Below are positions 14,001 through 24,755 of a DNA stretch of 64,000 nucleotides, one piece after another. Under the pieces are notes generated by a model that did not search any database, had not been told where the DNA came from, and saw only the letters and a program-made list of their open reading frames with translations. The translations under genes and the position numbers were made by a program. How positions within the stretch are numbered: the stretch's first letter is position 1; every line of letters starts with the position of its first letter. Source of the DNA: Tetracentron sinense (lineage: Eukaryota; Streptophyta; Magnoliopsida; Trochodendrales; Trochodendraceae); assembly GCA_015143295.1 (NCBI GenBank), contig CM026557.1, forward strand, positions 42,293,965 to 42,357,964, written 5' to 3'.

Positions 14001-17000
14001 ATATTAGAAATGGTGCTTTCACATATATTTGCTCAAAAAGATGAAGATAACCCTACAACCTATAGATATGGATGAGCAATCAAAGTGACATCGATCATTC
14101 TCAATAAATAAACAAAAGCATGCATATGTACCTTTCTAGGTTTTATCAGTTTCTTTTCCAGCTCAGCTTTTGCACGTGTCTGTCTTCGCCTCAGAATGCC
14201 ATGGTACTGCTTTGCATTCACATAAACAGGCTCCTCCTCCATTTCGAGGGGCAAAGGCATTCTAGTTTGATGCATTCCAGGTAAATGAGGATGCACCTGA
14301 AACAATTGCCAATAATTGTTACACAGAGCATTTCATGTCTTGGAACATCTGTCAAGTGAAATTTTTTCCAATGCCTTCAGGAATCTAATGATTAGGATAC
14401 CCATTCAAAGATGCTTACGCCTACTGTTTTACAAGGGATACTATTATTTACAAAAGAGTTCACCCTACGTACTTCCACAATCCTCCACTTCCTAGTCGAT
14501 AACTACAAAAAGAAAGCAACCTCTTGCATGTAGCTCATTGATCTGATGTAACAGGCGAGGCTAAATGTTGCTTTAAAATTGAGTAAAAATCGAACACCAG
14601 TGTTTACACATACACAGACTGACTATGAAAACAGATTCCCTAGAAAAAGGGACCTTTGCACCCACAAGTCCTCAACCAATGATTTCATAAATATATATCA
14701 GAGGTCAATTAATGTAGCCGATCAACCAGATAAAAACCAAACCAATCAGGTAAGTATTATCATTTTAGTTTCATATGAACAAGAGACTACAGGTTGCATA
14801 CCACAGCCTGATGTCCATAAGCAGTCTTTATTCCACCATAATATGAATTGGAATATGGATATGGTGCATACGCCTGAAGAAAATTAGGAGAACACTTAGA
14901 ATCCCTTCTGAGAGCTTTATACCCAAAAGCATGCAAGTCAAAAGTCCTTAATTTCACAGATAAGATGATGTCTTTGCAAGTGAAGCAATTACCAGAACTG
15001 AGTGCTCACAAATCAAAGGAGAGAGAGAGAGAGAGCAGCCTTACAATTGAGTGACCAACAAGTTCCAGTTGGGTAGGCGGTGTGAGGTATTCACCCATTG
15101 TTGAAGGTGTTTTGGATGCTACATGCTGCAGATGCTGGTTTTGTTGCCCATAATCTGATCCTGAAATGAAGATCTTCAGTAGTATCATCGTGATGAAGTT
15201 ACATTCTCTCCAGTGGAATAAAGGCAATATAGCACTAACAATAAGGGCATATAAAACATATAAACTGGCATCACAAGCTGGCAGATCTCTGACAAAATAA
15301 GTTAGTACATAAAATGTGTGAAAATAGATTCTTTCGAAGATGTGATTAGTGAAGGTGGCAGAAAGAGCTATACGATTGGCCGTCGATGGTAAGAGTGAGT
15401 GATGATCCCAGAGAACAAAGATATGGGTTTTGAAGAAGAGCAATACCACAAGATAGATTCAACTGAATGATAAGCATTTACTAACAAATGACAAGATAGT
15501 TTGATTGGTACTCAAGTTCAATATGTTGACAGAGGTATTTATGATATTTCATATTAATTATACCATGTGTATTACGTGTAATGTCATGTCTATTACACGT
15601 AATACACATAAGGGTAAATGTGTAATTCCCCTTTAGTAATAATATATAAAGGAGATGAGAGATGTGAATCATAATTACAATCTCTCTAATCCCTTTTTTC
15701 TCTTCTTCCTCTTTCTATTCTTTTTCTTCTTCTTCCTCTTTCTACTTGGTATCAGAGCAGGAAATCAAGGTTTGCATTTTTTTTAATGGTATGAATAGTG
15801 TTGTGAATAGTACCGTGTGAATAGGGTCGCGTGAATAGTGCTACGTGAATAGTGCCGTGTGTTGGTATGGCTTAATCTTTTGGAGTTAGGGTGTATTTTA
15901 TTCTGATTTTTTGGAGTATAAGTTGATGTTTCATGCACTCGGATGATATTATGAAAAAAAAATTTCAGATCTACATCATTCGAGTTTAAAAGGTTCTTGG
16001 GGTTATTAATGGACATCTAGATCTAGTATGAATCATTAGATCTGAAGTTATAAATGTGTGTATTCATTGTTTTTAACAAAGCAATTGTTGTTTGGAGCTT
16101 GTTTGGTGAAAGAGTTTGATTGTGGGAGCCCTAAAGTGATTGTTCATAGACTATTTACCTCAGTAAGAGGTGTTGAAGGTGATGGCTATTGCTGTTTTTT
16201 CCTGAAAAAAGTTGTTATTGCCCTAATTAGTCTTGTTTGTGAAAGGGGTATTTCCTTTTGAAGTATTGAGATTTTTTGGGTGATTGTTTGAAGGCTATGT
16301 CGGCTTCCGATGAAACCTCACAGGGTATTTTTTTTCTCAAAGGGATATGGTTTATGGTTCTAAGGACGAAATAGAGAACATTCAACACTTTATGGCTCAG
16401 TTCGATGGCTCATCTACCACCTCCACATCTACTTTTGCTCAGTCAGGCATTGTTGGTTCTGCTCACCATGTGTCTACTTCTTCAAGTCCCTCCTGGATAA
16501 TTGACTCAGGTAGCCTACGCTACGGTTTCACAAGATTGAACATTTTTTGTTCAACCGAAGTTAAGGAGTTCCAGAGCATGAGGGAATGGGCTTTCATTCC
16601 CAAGACCGCCTCACCTTGTCTATGTACTCGACGCCTCCCCCGATTGATTGAAGATGCGCACGCGATACGATAAAGGGCCCCTATGACCATACATAGAGAT
16701 TCACTCAACACAGCTAGAAAAGAGATCAGAAAAGCTAACTACTAAATAGAACCCCAGACTCCCGGGCCGAGGCCCCCCTCAATGGGTTCTAAGAAGGAAG
16801 ACAGCGTTCGTTCTTATTGATTTTTTTTTAAGGGTTCTGAACATATGACTGGTATGCCTTCACTGTTTTCTACTTATTCTATTTGTTCTGGTAGAGATAA
16901 AGTTTGAATTACAGATGTCACCCTTTCCTCTGTTGCTGGGAAGGGAGATGTTAATCTTCCTTCCCACTTTTCTTTAGCCTATGTTCTTCATGTTCCTGAT

Positions 17001-20000
17001 TTTGCAACAAACCTTCTATCTGTTAGTTCTCTTACCAAAAATCTGAATTGTAGTCACTTTTTTTCCTTCTTATTGTGTTTTTCAAGACTTGGTAACGAGA
17101 AAGATGATTGGAACGGGTCGTGAAGATAATGACCTCTATTTGTTGGATGCAACTCCCATTGTTCCTCGAACATTTCAGTCTTCTATTAGTAGCAATAGTG
17201 TTAATAAAAAGCGTATCCTGTGTCAGCATGCCCGTCTTGGTCATGTTTCCTTTCGGTACTTGAGAATTATGTTTCTAGACTTGTTTGCTTCTTTATCCAT
17301 GTTTGATCTTCGATGTGAAGTGTGTGAACTTGCAAAGCACCATCGTCCTTCTTTTCCTCCTAGTACTTATAAAAGTTCTGTTGTATTTGATATCATTCAT
17401 ACCGATGTTTGGGTCCCTTCACCTGTTACTTACCTCTATCGCCGATTATCGATATTTTGTGAGTTTTGTTGATGATTATTCTAAGTATACTTGGCTTTAT
17501 CTCATAAAGTCAAAGGATGAGTATATAATATTTTCAAACAATTTCAAATGTTGATTCAGACTCAATTTGGAAAAAAGATCTAGATTCTAATATTTGATCA
17601 AGAGGGAGAATATATGTGGGGGGTTGGCAGAATATCTGACTACAAATGGGATAGACCATCAGTACTCTTGTCCTTACACCCCTCAACAAAATGGTGTTGT
17701 TGAGAGAAAAAATCATCATCTGTCGGAGGTAACTCGTGCTCTTCTATTCCAACGTAATGTTCCAAAGTCTTCTTGGGTTGAAGTTGTCTTAACTACTGTA
17801 TTTCTTATTAATGGCTTCCCGTCTCGGGTTTTGCGCTTTCAGTCCCCTTCCCAGCTCTTAAAACCTGGGAGTCCTTTGTTTCTTATTCCCCCCAAGGTGT
17901 TTGGTTGTGTTTGTTATGTGCATATCTTGAGTCCCTATCGAACTAAGTTGAATCCCAAGGCTCTTAAGTGTATTTTTCTTGGGTATTTTTTTCATCATAA
18001 GGGATACAAATGCTATCATCTTCTTTCTCGAAAGAAATTTATCTTCATGGATGTTACATTCTTTGAGTTTGTTCCCTTTTATTCCAAACATTCCTCCCTC
18101 CAGGAGGAGAGTGAGTGTGAAGAGAAAATGATTTCATTGCCGATTCTGGTTTCTCATCCCTCATCATTGGCTCTTGATGACTTTGGTACTACTGTTTAAG
18201 AGGAGAGTGATAGAAAACATGGGGAGATTCAAGTCTACCAAAGAAGGGCCAAAGAGAACACGGACTCGGGCCAAATCATCTTCTCAGATCCAAATAAAAC
18301 CCTCCCTGTAAGTACTTCACCTTTCTCTCCAGTGTCCATTGATGAATCTAATATTCCTATTGCTCTTTGGAATGGTAAGCGATCGTGTACTTAGCATTCA
18401 ATTGCTTACTTTGTATCGTACAAAGCCTTGTCTCTTTACAGGTCGTTTATGTCTTCGTTATCATCTATTTCCATTACATCATCTGTCACCGAGCTCTAAA
18501 ACAACCAATGTAGAGGGAAGCAATGATAGAAGAGATTACTATATTGGATAAAAATAATACTTGGGAGATGATTGATCTTCTTGAAGGAAAAACACTTGTG
18601 GGGTGTAAATGGGTGTTCACAGTCAAGTGTAAGGCAGATGGATCAATTGAGAGATGTAAGGCAAGGTTGGTAGCCATGGGCTAAACTTAGACATATGGAA
18701 TCGACTACCAGGAGACGTTTGCTCATGTAGCAAAGATGAATTCAATCTGTATAATCTTATCATTGGCAGCTAATCTGTTGTGGCCACTATACTAACTTGA
18801 TGTAAAAAAATGATTTCCTTCATGGTACTTTGAAGGAAGAAGTTTATATGCCTCGTCCTTCAAGATTTCACCTTGAAGTGGGTGAAAAGAAGGTTTGCAA
18901 ACTAAAGAAGGTGTTGTATGGCTTAAAGCAATCTCCTAAAGCCTGGTTTCAAAGGTTCAATGCGGCAGTAAAAAAAAAGGAATACTCACAAAGTCGGGTT
19001 GATCATACCTTATTCATTAGGCGTGCCAAAAATAATATTACAATCTTTATTATATATGTAGATGATATAGTTGTGACAGAGAGTAACATGACAGAGATTG
19101 AACAACTGAAGAAGTATCTAGCAAGTGAGTTTGAGATTAAGGAGTTGGGTCTTCTTAAGTACTTTTTGGGAATAAAGGTTGCTAGATCTTATGATGACGT
19201 CTTTATATCTCAAAGAAAGTATATCTTAGATCTCTTACGTGAAACTGGAAAGCTTGGGGCTAAACCGGCTGACACCTTAATTAAACAAAATCATAAAGAA
19301 GATGAGATGGATGATATTCCTCTGCAAAATGTAGGTAGTTTTCAACAATTAGTGGAGCGGCTAATCTATCTCTCTCTCACAAGGCCGGATATTGCTTATG
19401 TCATGAGCATAGTGAGTAGGTTTATGCATGCTCCCAATTCCAGACACTTGGAGGCATCATAAAAGATTTTGAGGTATCTCAAATCATCCCCAGGTAGGGG
19501 GAATCTTATTCAAAAAACATGATCATATGCGGAATGAGGCCTATACAGATGCAGACTAGGCAGGTGCTAAAGATGACAGACTGGGCAGGTGCTAAAGATG
19601 ACAGAAAGTCTACATCCAGTTATTGTACATTCGTTGGAAACAATTTGGTCACATGGCGAAGTAAAAAACAATGGTGGTTGCTCGCTCAAGTGCAGAAGCA
19701 GAATTTCGATCGATGGAACATGGTATATGTGAGTTGCTGTGGTTAAAGATCCCCATTCAAGAATTGGGATTCCTGTTAAACGACCTATGAGTTTGTACTG
19801 TGACAACAAGACTGCAATCAGTATTGCTCACAATCCGATTTTACACAACAGAACAAAACACATTGAAATAGATCGTCACTTTATCAGGAAACGAATCATC
19901 AAAGGCGAAGTGTGAGGTACATGAAGACTAATGATCAACTAGTTAATGTTCTTACGAAAGCAGTTAGTAGTGCTTGGTTACTTGAAATGTTAGGCAAGAT

Positions 20001-23000
20001 GGGCATGATAGATATATATGCACTATCTTGAGGGGGAGTGTTGACATGGATATTTATGATATTTCATGTTAATTATACCGTGTGTATTACGTGTAAAGTC
20101 ATGTCTATTACACATAATACACATAAGGGTAAATGTGTAATTCCCCTTTAGTAATAATATAAAGGACATGAGAGTTGTGAATTATAATCACAATCTCTCT
20201 AATCTTCTTTTCTCTTTTTCCTCTTTCTGTTCTTTTTCTTCTTCTTTCTCTTTCTACTCAATAATGTGTAAGTTAGAAATAGATGTGAGTACATGTTGGA
20301 CAAGGAACTGTTTGGGATGGTGGAATGCTATGTGCATTGGTTTGGTACACTAGATTTCTTTTATAAATAAAGATAATTTATTGACATAAAAAGCCAAACT
20401 CTGTACTGAAAAAGAGGTAAATGGAACACTTTAACAAACAAGTTATGTACTATAAGATTCGAATCATATTAGATAAGAAAGAATCAACTGAGGTGTTTTA
20501 GAGATCAAATTAGCGTCTGCCAATAGTGGTGAACCGTGAACCCATCGATCATGTTAATCATCTAATCATTTTTCCAGTTAATAATTAGAAAGCAAATATC
20601 ATCTAAAGCATGAGAACATGTCGGCCATTCTTTTCCCTTTTTCGAACTAAGGGAAATTGATCAACCAAATGAAACAAATATGCTTAGTCTGTTCTTAAAA
20701 AATAATGAATCAAACCAATAATTCTAGACCAACACAGAAAACAAGTTTCTACGATTGCAGGGATCATATTGCTCCATTCTAACAGCTACAGCTACTAATA
20801 TATAGGGCAGCAATTTCTGACCCCACCCATCAACCTACCCGAACCCGCCCGGTTTTCATAGGTAAGAAATTTCAATTTTCTACCAGTGGGTCGAGTTTGG
20901 GCTGAATTTTCTCAGCTCCAATTGGAAGGGTTATAGTTGGTCCTGGAATCATCAGATCATAATACTCAATTTATTTATTAACAATTATGAATATACAAAT
21001 AGTAACCACTATATCCAAGTATAAAGGATACGTATCCCAAAAAAGTTTATAGGTTGTTATATACTTATCAAATTTGTTATTTAATAATATAAACGGGCAG
21101 GTAGGTTAGGGTTGAGGGGTCTCCTATTGGTAGGGCTGTCAATGGAAAAGATCATGATCCAGAACCAATCTGGATTTGATCCAATTAGACCAAATGCTGA
21201 ACCAATAATATATTTGTCGGATCAAACACGAATTCGGTTCTGATTATAATTGGATCGAATTCGGATCCATGGTGATTTGATTTGTTTAAGATTCAATTCG
21301 ATTATATAAAAAATTATAAATTTCTAAAATGAATTTCACCTATAATTTTGTAAGACAAAAACACCCTCTCTAGCATGGGATTTGACAATTTGGTATGTAT
21401 GTTTAAATGATACCCTAAAATTAATTTGCAACCCTCTATACAATCTCTCTACCATAACCAAACCCTAATATCTCTTCAACTAGTTAACCTCGACCTGTTC
21501 TCTTTCATCTTCCTCTTTGACAACAAAACTCTTGAGGTTAGGGTTCTGGGAGAGGACTTGAACTTTAGGGCCTTTCTTACAATGACAGAGAGAAGCCCTA
21601 AAGTTGGGTAAAAGCGACCATCGTCATGAAATCAGTGCCGCCTGTTGGGTTCCATGGAAGGAGGAGAAACATGGAGAGAGAGAGAGATTAGAGGGTAAGT
21701 GGGTAACGTCGTTTGTGTTGATGTTGGAGGAGAGATGTAGAGAAGAGGAGAGAGAGAGAGAGAGAGAATTGGGGTCAAAGAACAGTTGCTCAAGTCCAGT
21801 CCATAGAACCAGATGAGACGTGTCAATGATGCTGATTTTCTTTTTTAAACTGCTATTGCAATGTCATTTTACCCACTACTAATCGGAAATCAAATTTGAA
21901 TATTGTGTCATCGAATTCAAATTCAGGTTGGTGATTTCAGAATCAGATGGATCTCGGATTGAATCTGGATCAACCGGATACCTAATTAAATCGAATTTGG
22001 AATGGGGCAGATTCAAGCTGAATCCGAGCCATTTACAGCCATACTTGTTGGGTTGATCAAGCTTTCCTTTTTCCAACCCTTTTATAATTTGGACTGGTTC
22101 AGCTTGATTATTTGGTCACCACATCGATATTAGACCAATCAGGACCCAACCCGACCAACCTGTTGCCTCCCCTAGCAATACAAGAGCATTTTCATAAGAA
22201 AAAACTCGTAAAACAGTATAACAATTTGAAGGAGATATACCTGATTGTTGCACTTCAGTAGTATGCATTTCTTTATTAACATCAGCTTCCACATCAAGCC
22301 CACCATTAGCATGTATTTGGCTAGCTTTGATTCCCACACAACTGTTTGAGTGTTCCAGAGAAGAAGATTTTGATGCATTTTCCCCTAGCACAGCTGGGGA
22401 GATGGTATTATACCCAACACCACGCCACCACCATGGTTGAGAACTAATTGTAGATGGTGGAATGCTATGTACATTGGGTTCTGAAGAAGGAGTAATACCA
22501 CAAGATAGACACAAGTTAATAATAAGCATTTACTAACAAATATAGTTCGATTGGTATTCAAGTTCAATAATGTCAAAGTTAGAAATAGATGTGAATACAT
22601 GCCGGACAAGGAACTGTTTGGGATGGTGGAATGCTATGTGCATTGGTTTGGTACACTAGATTTCTTTTATAAATAAGGATAATTTATTGACATAAAAAGC
22701 CAAACTCTGTACTGAAAAAGAGGTAAATGGTACACTTTAACAAACAAGTTATGTACCATAAGATTCCAATCCATCAGATAAGAAAGAATCAACTGAGGTG
22801 TTTTAGAGATCAAATTATCGTCTGCCAATGGTGGTGAACCCATCGATCATGTTAATCATCTAATCGTTTTTCCAGTTAGAAATTAGAAAGAAAATATCAT
22901 CTAAAGCATGAGAACATGTCAGCCATTCTTTTCCCTTTTTCGAACTAAGGGAAATTGATCAACCAAATGAAACAAAGATGCTTAGTCTGTTCTTAAAAAA

Positions 23001-24743
23001 TAATGACTCAAGCCAACAATTCTAGACCAATACATGAAACAAGTTTCTATGATTCCAGGGATCATATTGTTCCATTATAACAGCTACAGCTACAGCTACT
23101 AATATATATGGCAGCAATTTCTGACCCCACCCATCAACCTACTTGAACCCGCCCGGTTTTCATAGGTAAGAAATTTCAATTTTTCTACCAGCGGGTCGAG
23201 TTTGAGCTGAATTTTCTCAGCTCCAATTGGGAGGGTTATAGTTGGTCCTGGAATCATCAGATCATAATACTCAATTTCTTTATTAATAATTATGAATATA
23301 CAAATATTAACTACTATATCCAAGTATAAAGGATACGTATCCCAAAAAAGTTTATAGGTTGTTATAAACTTAACAAATTTGTTATTTAATAATATAAACG
23401 GGCGGGATATAAATGGGTGGGCAGGTTAAGGTTGATGGGTCTCCAATTGGTAGGGCTGTCAATGGAAAAGATCATGATCCAGAACCAATCTGGATTTGAT
23501 CCAATTAGACCGAATGCTGAACCAATTATATATTTGTTGGATCAAATACGAATTCGGTTCTTATTATAATCGGATCGAATTCGGATCCATGGTGATTTGA
23601 TTTGTTTAAGATTCAATTCGATTATATAAAAAATTATAAATTTCTAAAATGAATTTCACCTATAATTTTGTAAGACAAAAACACCCTCTCTAGCATGGGA
23701 TTTGACATTTTGGTATGCATGTTCAAATGATACCCTAAAATTAATTTGCAACCCTCTATATAATCTCTCTACCATAACCAAACCCTAATATCTCTTCAAC
23801 TAGTTAACCTCGACCTGTTCTCTTTCATCTTCCTCTTTGACAACAAAACTCTTGAGGTTAGGGTTCTGGGAGAGGACTTGAACTTTAGGGCCTTTCTTAC
23901 AACGACAGAGAGAAGCCCTAAAGTTGGCTAAAAGTGAACGTCGTCATGAAATCAGTGCCGCCTGTTGGGTTCCAAGGAGAGAGAGAGAGTTGGGGGCAAG
24001 GAACAGTTGCTCAAATCCAGTCCATAGGACCAGATGAGACGTGTCAATGAAGCTGATTTTCCTTTTTTTTTAAAAACTGCTATTGCAATGACATTTTACC
24101 CACTACTAATCGGAAATCAGATTTGAATACTGTGTCATCAAATTCGAATTCAGGTTGGTGATTTCAGAATCGGATGGATCGCGGATTGAATCCGGATCAA
24201 CCGGATGCGAAATTAAATCGAATTTGGAATGGGGCAGATTCAAGCTGAATCCGAGCCATTTACAGCCCTACTTATTGGGTTGATCAAGCTTTCCCTTTTC
24301 CAACCCTTTTATAAATCGGACTGGGTCGGCTTGATTATTTGGTCACCACATCGATATTAGACCAATCAGGACCCAACCCGACCAACCTGTTGCCTCCCCT
24401 AGCAATACAAGAGCATTTTCATAAGAAAAAACTCGTAAAACAGTATAACAAAATTTGAAGGATATATACCTGATTGTTGCGCTTCAGTAGTCTGCATTTC
24501 TTTATTAACATCAGCTTCCTCATCCAGCCCACCATTAGCATGTATTTGGCCAGCTTTGATTCCCACACAACTGTTTGAGTGTTCCAGAGAAGATGATTTT
24601 GACGCATTTTCCCCAAGCACAGCTGGGGAGATGGTATTATACCCAACACCACGCCACCACCATGGTTGAGAACTAATTGTAGATGGTGGAATGCTATGTA
24701 CATTGGGTTCTGGTAGATTTGCATTTTCGGTTTTAATGTGCAT
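5065..24743 (-). CDS. NF-YA: Nuclear transcription factor Y subunit A (NF-YA / HAP2), five exons over about 20 kb
   Basis: This is the sequence-specific subunit of the CCAAT-box-binding NF-Y trimer, acting in the nucleus with NF-YB and NF-YC. Coding exons in gene order are 24743-24470 (start [23 protein letters not shown], then [11 protein letters not shown]), 15160-15045 (ELVGHSI), 14873-14802 ([14 protein letters not shown]), 14296-14132 and 5478-5065. Phases agree, giving 346 aa. Residues about 178-209 are the NF-YB/C-interaction helix ([15 protein letters not shown]). Residues 210-231 are the DNA-binding segment ([22 protein letters not shown]), starting exactly at an exon border. The tail is rich in Ser, Asn and Gly. 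The first exon begins at an acceptor at 24755 with 12 nt of leader. The intron before the last exon is about 8.65 kb; the one after the first exon is 9.3 kb and contains a duplicated exon and a copia element. A near-complete second copy of the first exon lies at 22241-22480. Confidence 0.9.
5927..6051. repeat. Two-copy tandem repeat, about 62 bp unit
   Basis: Two adjacent copies of a segment containing ACCAATGTCAAAGTCACTCT and ending in a short A-run, inside the last NF-YA intron. Confidence 0.7.
6228..6724. mobile_element. hAT-type MITE with 8-bp TSD TGTGAGAC
   Basis: 497 bp. The ends are TAGGGCTG and CAGCCCTA, flanked by perfect TGTGAGAC copies at 6220-6227 and 6725-6732. GC-rich arms, full of GCTCGGCTCGGCC-type motifs, surround an AT-rich loop. 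It is a non-autonomous hAT element in the last NF-YA intron. Confidence 0.85.
7718..8479. mobile_element. CATGGTT-family element with 8-bp TSD
   Basis: 762 bp. It starts CATGGTTCAAATATC and ends CAACCATG. The flanks GTTCTAGG (7710-7717) and GTTTTAGG (8480-8487) differ at one base. It contains repeated CGTATCGG-type motifs near the ends. The same family occurs at 26937, 28891 and 30387. The 8-bp TSD suggests hAT affiliation. Confidence 0.75.
8541..9098. mobile_element. Inverted-repeat element, CAATGTTTTAAAA ends
   Basis: Left end CAATGTTTTAAAACGC, right end TTTTAAAACACTG. The subterminal regions are rich in GCTTGAGGC / GCCTCAAG repeats in opposite orientations. The flanks GTTATTAA and GTTATTAT resemble an 8-bp target duplication, if a TT at the left border is part of the element. 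Confidence 0.6.
9099..11123. other. NF-YA intron sequence without recognised genes
   Basis: Only short ORFs with no family features are seen. The region 9640-9990 is open in several frames but shows no domain. It is probably old, degraded repeat sequence. Confidence 0.4.
11124..11750 (+). pseudogene. Degraded copia reverse-transcriptase fragment with tandem duplications
   Basis: The translation near 11270-11360 contains [23 protein letters not shown], clearly related to the copia RT segment RPHHV-C-L-K-LYGLKQ-P-AWF. Downstream, a segment of about 72 bp (from about 11385) is repeated almost perfectly at about 11457. A longer unit of about 145 bp containing CACCAAGCATGTGG recurs in diverged form near 11603-11745. 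No open pol frame remains. Confidence 0.5.
12221..12420 (+). mobile_element. Copia-like LTR remnant with primer-binding-like site
   Basis: It begins TGTTGAGATATGATC, contains a TATAAATA-type stretch and a CT-rich 3' part, and is followed by TTGCTAACAGAGC, which resembles the initiator-tRNA-Met primer site TGGTATCAGAGC. No partner LTR was identified nearby. Confidence 0.45.
12421..14131. other. Remainder of last NF-YA intron
   Basis: AT-rich intron. No coding domain or clear mobile-element ends were recognised. The ORF at 13285-13491 (-) has no family features. Confidence 0.4.
15524..15746 (+). repeat. Copia 5' LTR
   Basis: 223 bp beginning TGTTGACA. It contains a large palindrome (TGTATTACGTGTAAT and its complement around GTCATGTCT), a TATATAAAG box and a CT-rich end. 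It differs from the 3' LTR at scattered positions. Confidence 0.9.
15785..15862 (+). repeat. Minisatellite GTGAATAGTGC in copia leader
   Basis: Five or six imperfect copies of a unit of about 14-16 bp centred on GTGAATAGT, just downstream of the primer-binding site. Confidence 0.7.
16347..19930 (+). pseudogene. Copia gag-pol remnants (protease, integrase, RT, RNase H)
   Basis: Recognisable blocks: the protease motif SWIIDSG at about 16490-16511, interrupted, and resumed by SEHMTG at 16835; the pre-integrase zinc region with HARLGHVS and C-x2[11 protein letters not shown] (17225-17355); the integrase core [10 protein letters not shown] (17465-17500) in another frame; the [13 protein letters not shown] block and integrase C-terminus (17594-18199); the RT blocks [14 protein letters not shown] and YVDD (18905-19065); and RNase [14 protein letters not shown] (19575-19615) with SAEAEF. 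Frameshifts occur near 17440 and in RNase H, and in-frame stops are present. Gag upstream of 16347 is mostly gone. Confidence 0.9.
16512..16835. other. Foreign 324-bp insert in copia protease, organelle-like
   Basis: It splits the conserved protease motif between the codons for DSG and SEHM. GGT borders it on both sides, so removing one copy restores the frame. The insert is richer in GC than the element around it (for example CTCCCGGGCCGAGGCCCCCC) and has no retroelement features. The base composition and style resemble plant mitochondrial DNA, but this is an impression, not a match. Confidence 0.5.
20039..20258 (+). repeat. Copia 3' LTR
   Basis: 220 bp, preceded by the purine tract. It matches the 5' LTR apart from scattered substitutions and small indels, which could be used to date the insertion. 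Confidence 0.9.
20803..22174. mobile_element. Probable outer hAT-type MITE, copy A
   Basis: Left end TAGGGCAGCAATTTCTGACC, right end CCTCCCCTA. The flanks CTAATATA and GCAATACA agree at five of eight bases. It encloses the inner hAT element 21131-22043. The equivalent in copy B starts near 23105. Confidence 0.45.
21131..22043. mobile_element. hAT-type MITE inside the duplication, copy A
   Basis: 913 bp. The ends are TAGGGCTGTCAATGG and CCATTTACAGCCATA, forming a 15-bp terminal inverted repeat. The flanks CCTATTGG and CTTGTTGG form a diverged 8-bp target duplication. Confidence 0.8.
22241..22480 (-). CDS. Duplicated NF-YA first coding exon, potential cassette exon
   Basis: 80 codons, from EPNVHSIPP through QPWWWRGVG to TTEVQQSG, with an intact frame and only four amino-acid differences from the matching part of 24470-24709. 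It has no ATG because the duplication began inside the exon. Its upstream border reads CCTTCTTCAG then AACCC, a good pyrimidine tract plus AG made by joining intron sequence to an internal CAG of the exon. Its donor is CAATCAG then GTATATC, as in the parental exon. The exon is 240 bp and phase 1-1, so it can be included or skipped without shifting the frame. Inclusion would give about 426 aa with two N-terminal segments. Whether it is spliced in is unknown. Confidence 0.65.
22484..24712. repeat. Tandem duplication copy B
   Basis: 2.23-kb copy of the unit at 15433-22483 without the copia insertion. The breakpoints lie at GGGTTCTG (22476-22483 and 24705-24712), against GGGTTTTG at 15425-15432, so about 8 bp of near-identity is shared. 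The copies differ by scattered substitutions and one deletion of about 90 bp. Confidence 0.85.
23451..24270. mobile_element. hAT-type MITE inside the duplication, copy B
   Basis: 820-bp sister of 21131-22043, ending CAGCCCTA. It lacks about 90 bp between two GA-rich tracts that are present in copy A, consistent with deletion between short repeats after the duplication. Confidence 0.8.
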
Positions 24744-24755
24744 ACTTCCCGACTT

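Larger units (their letters stand above)
15524..20258 (+). mobile_element. Ty1-copia retrotransposon with 5-bp TSD CAATA
   Basis: 4.7-kb element with short LTRs (15524-15746 and 20039-20258), a primer-binding site TGGTATCAGAGC at 15747-15758 and a purine tract GAGGGGGAG at 20030-20038. It is flanked by CAATA (15519-15523 and 20259-20263). The internal order protease, integrase, RT, RNase H is that of copia. Most of gag is missing and pol carries several breaks, so it is not autonomous. It sits on the plus strand, antisense to NF-YA. Small size and short LTRs suggest the Ale/Retrofit-type lineage, which is tentative. Confidence 0.93.
15433..22483. repeat. Tandem duplication copy A (split by copia)
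   Basis: Without the copia element and one target repeat (15524-20263), this copy is about 2.31 kb and matches 22484-24712 along its length. It spans part of the NF-YA intron and 80 codons of the first coding exon. Confidence 0.85.

Noticed and set aside
15006..15449. 147-codon minus-strand ORF taken as one gene
   Set aside because: Only 15045-15160 is NF-YA coding; the upstream part is intron read-through before the TTTCAG acceptor and the end lies past the GTAAGG donor.
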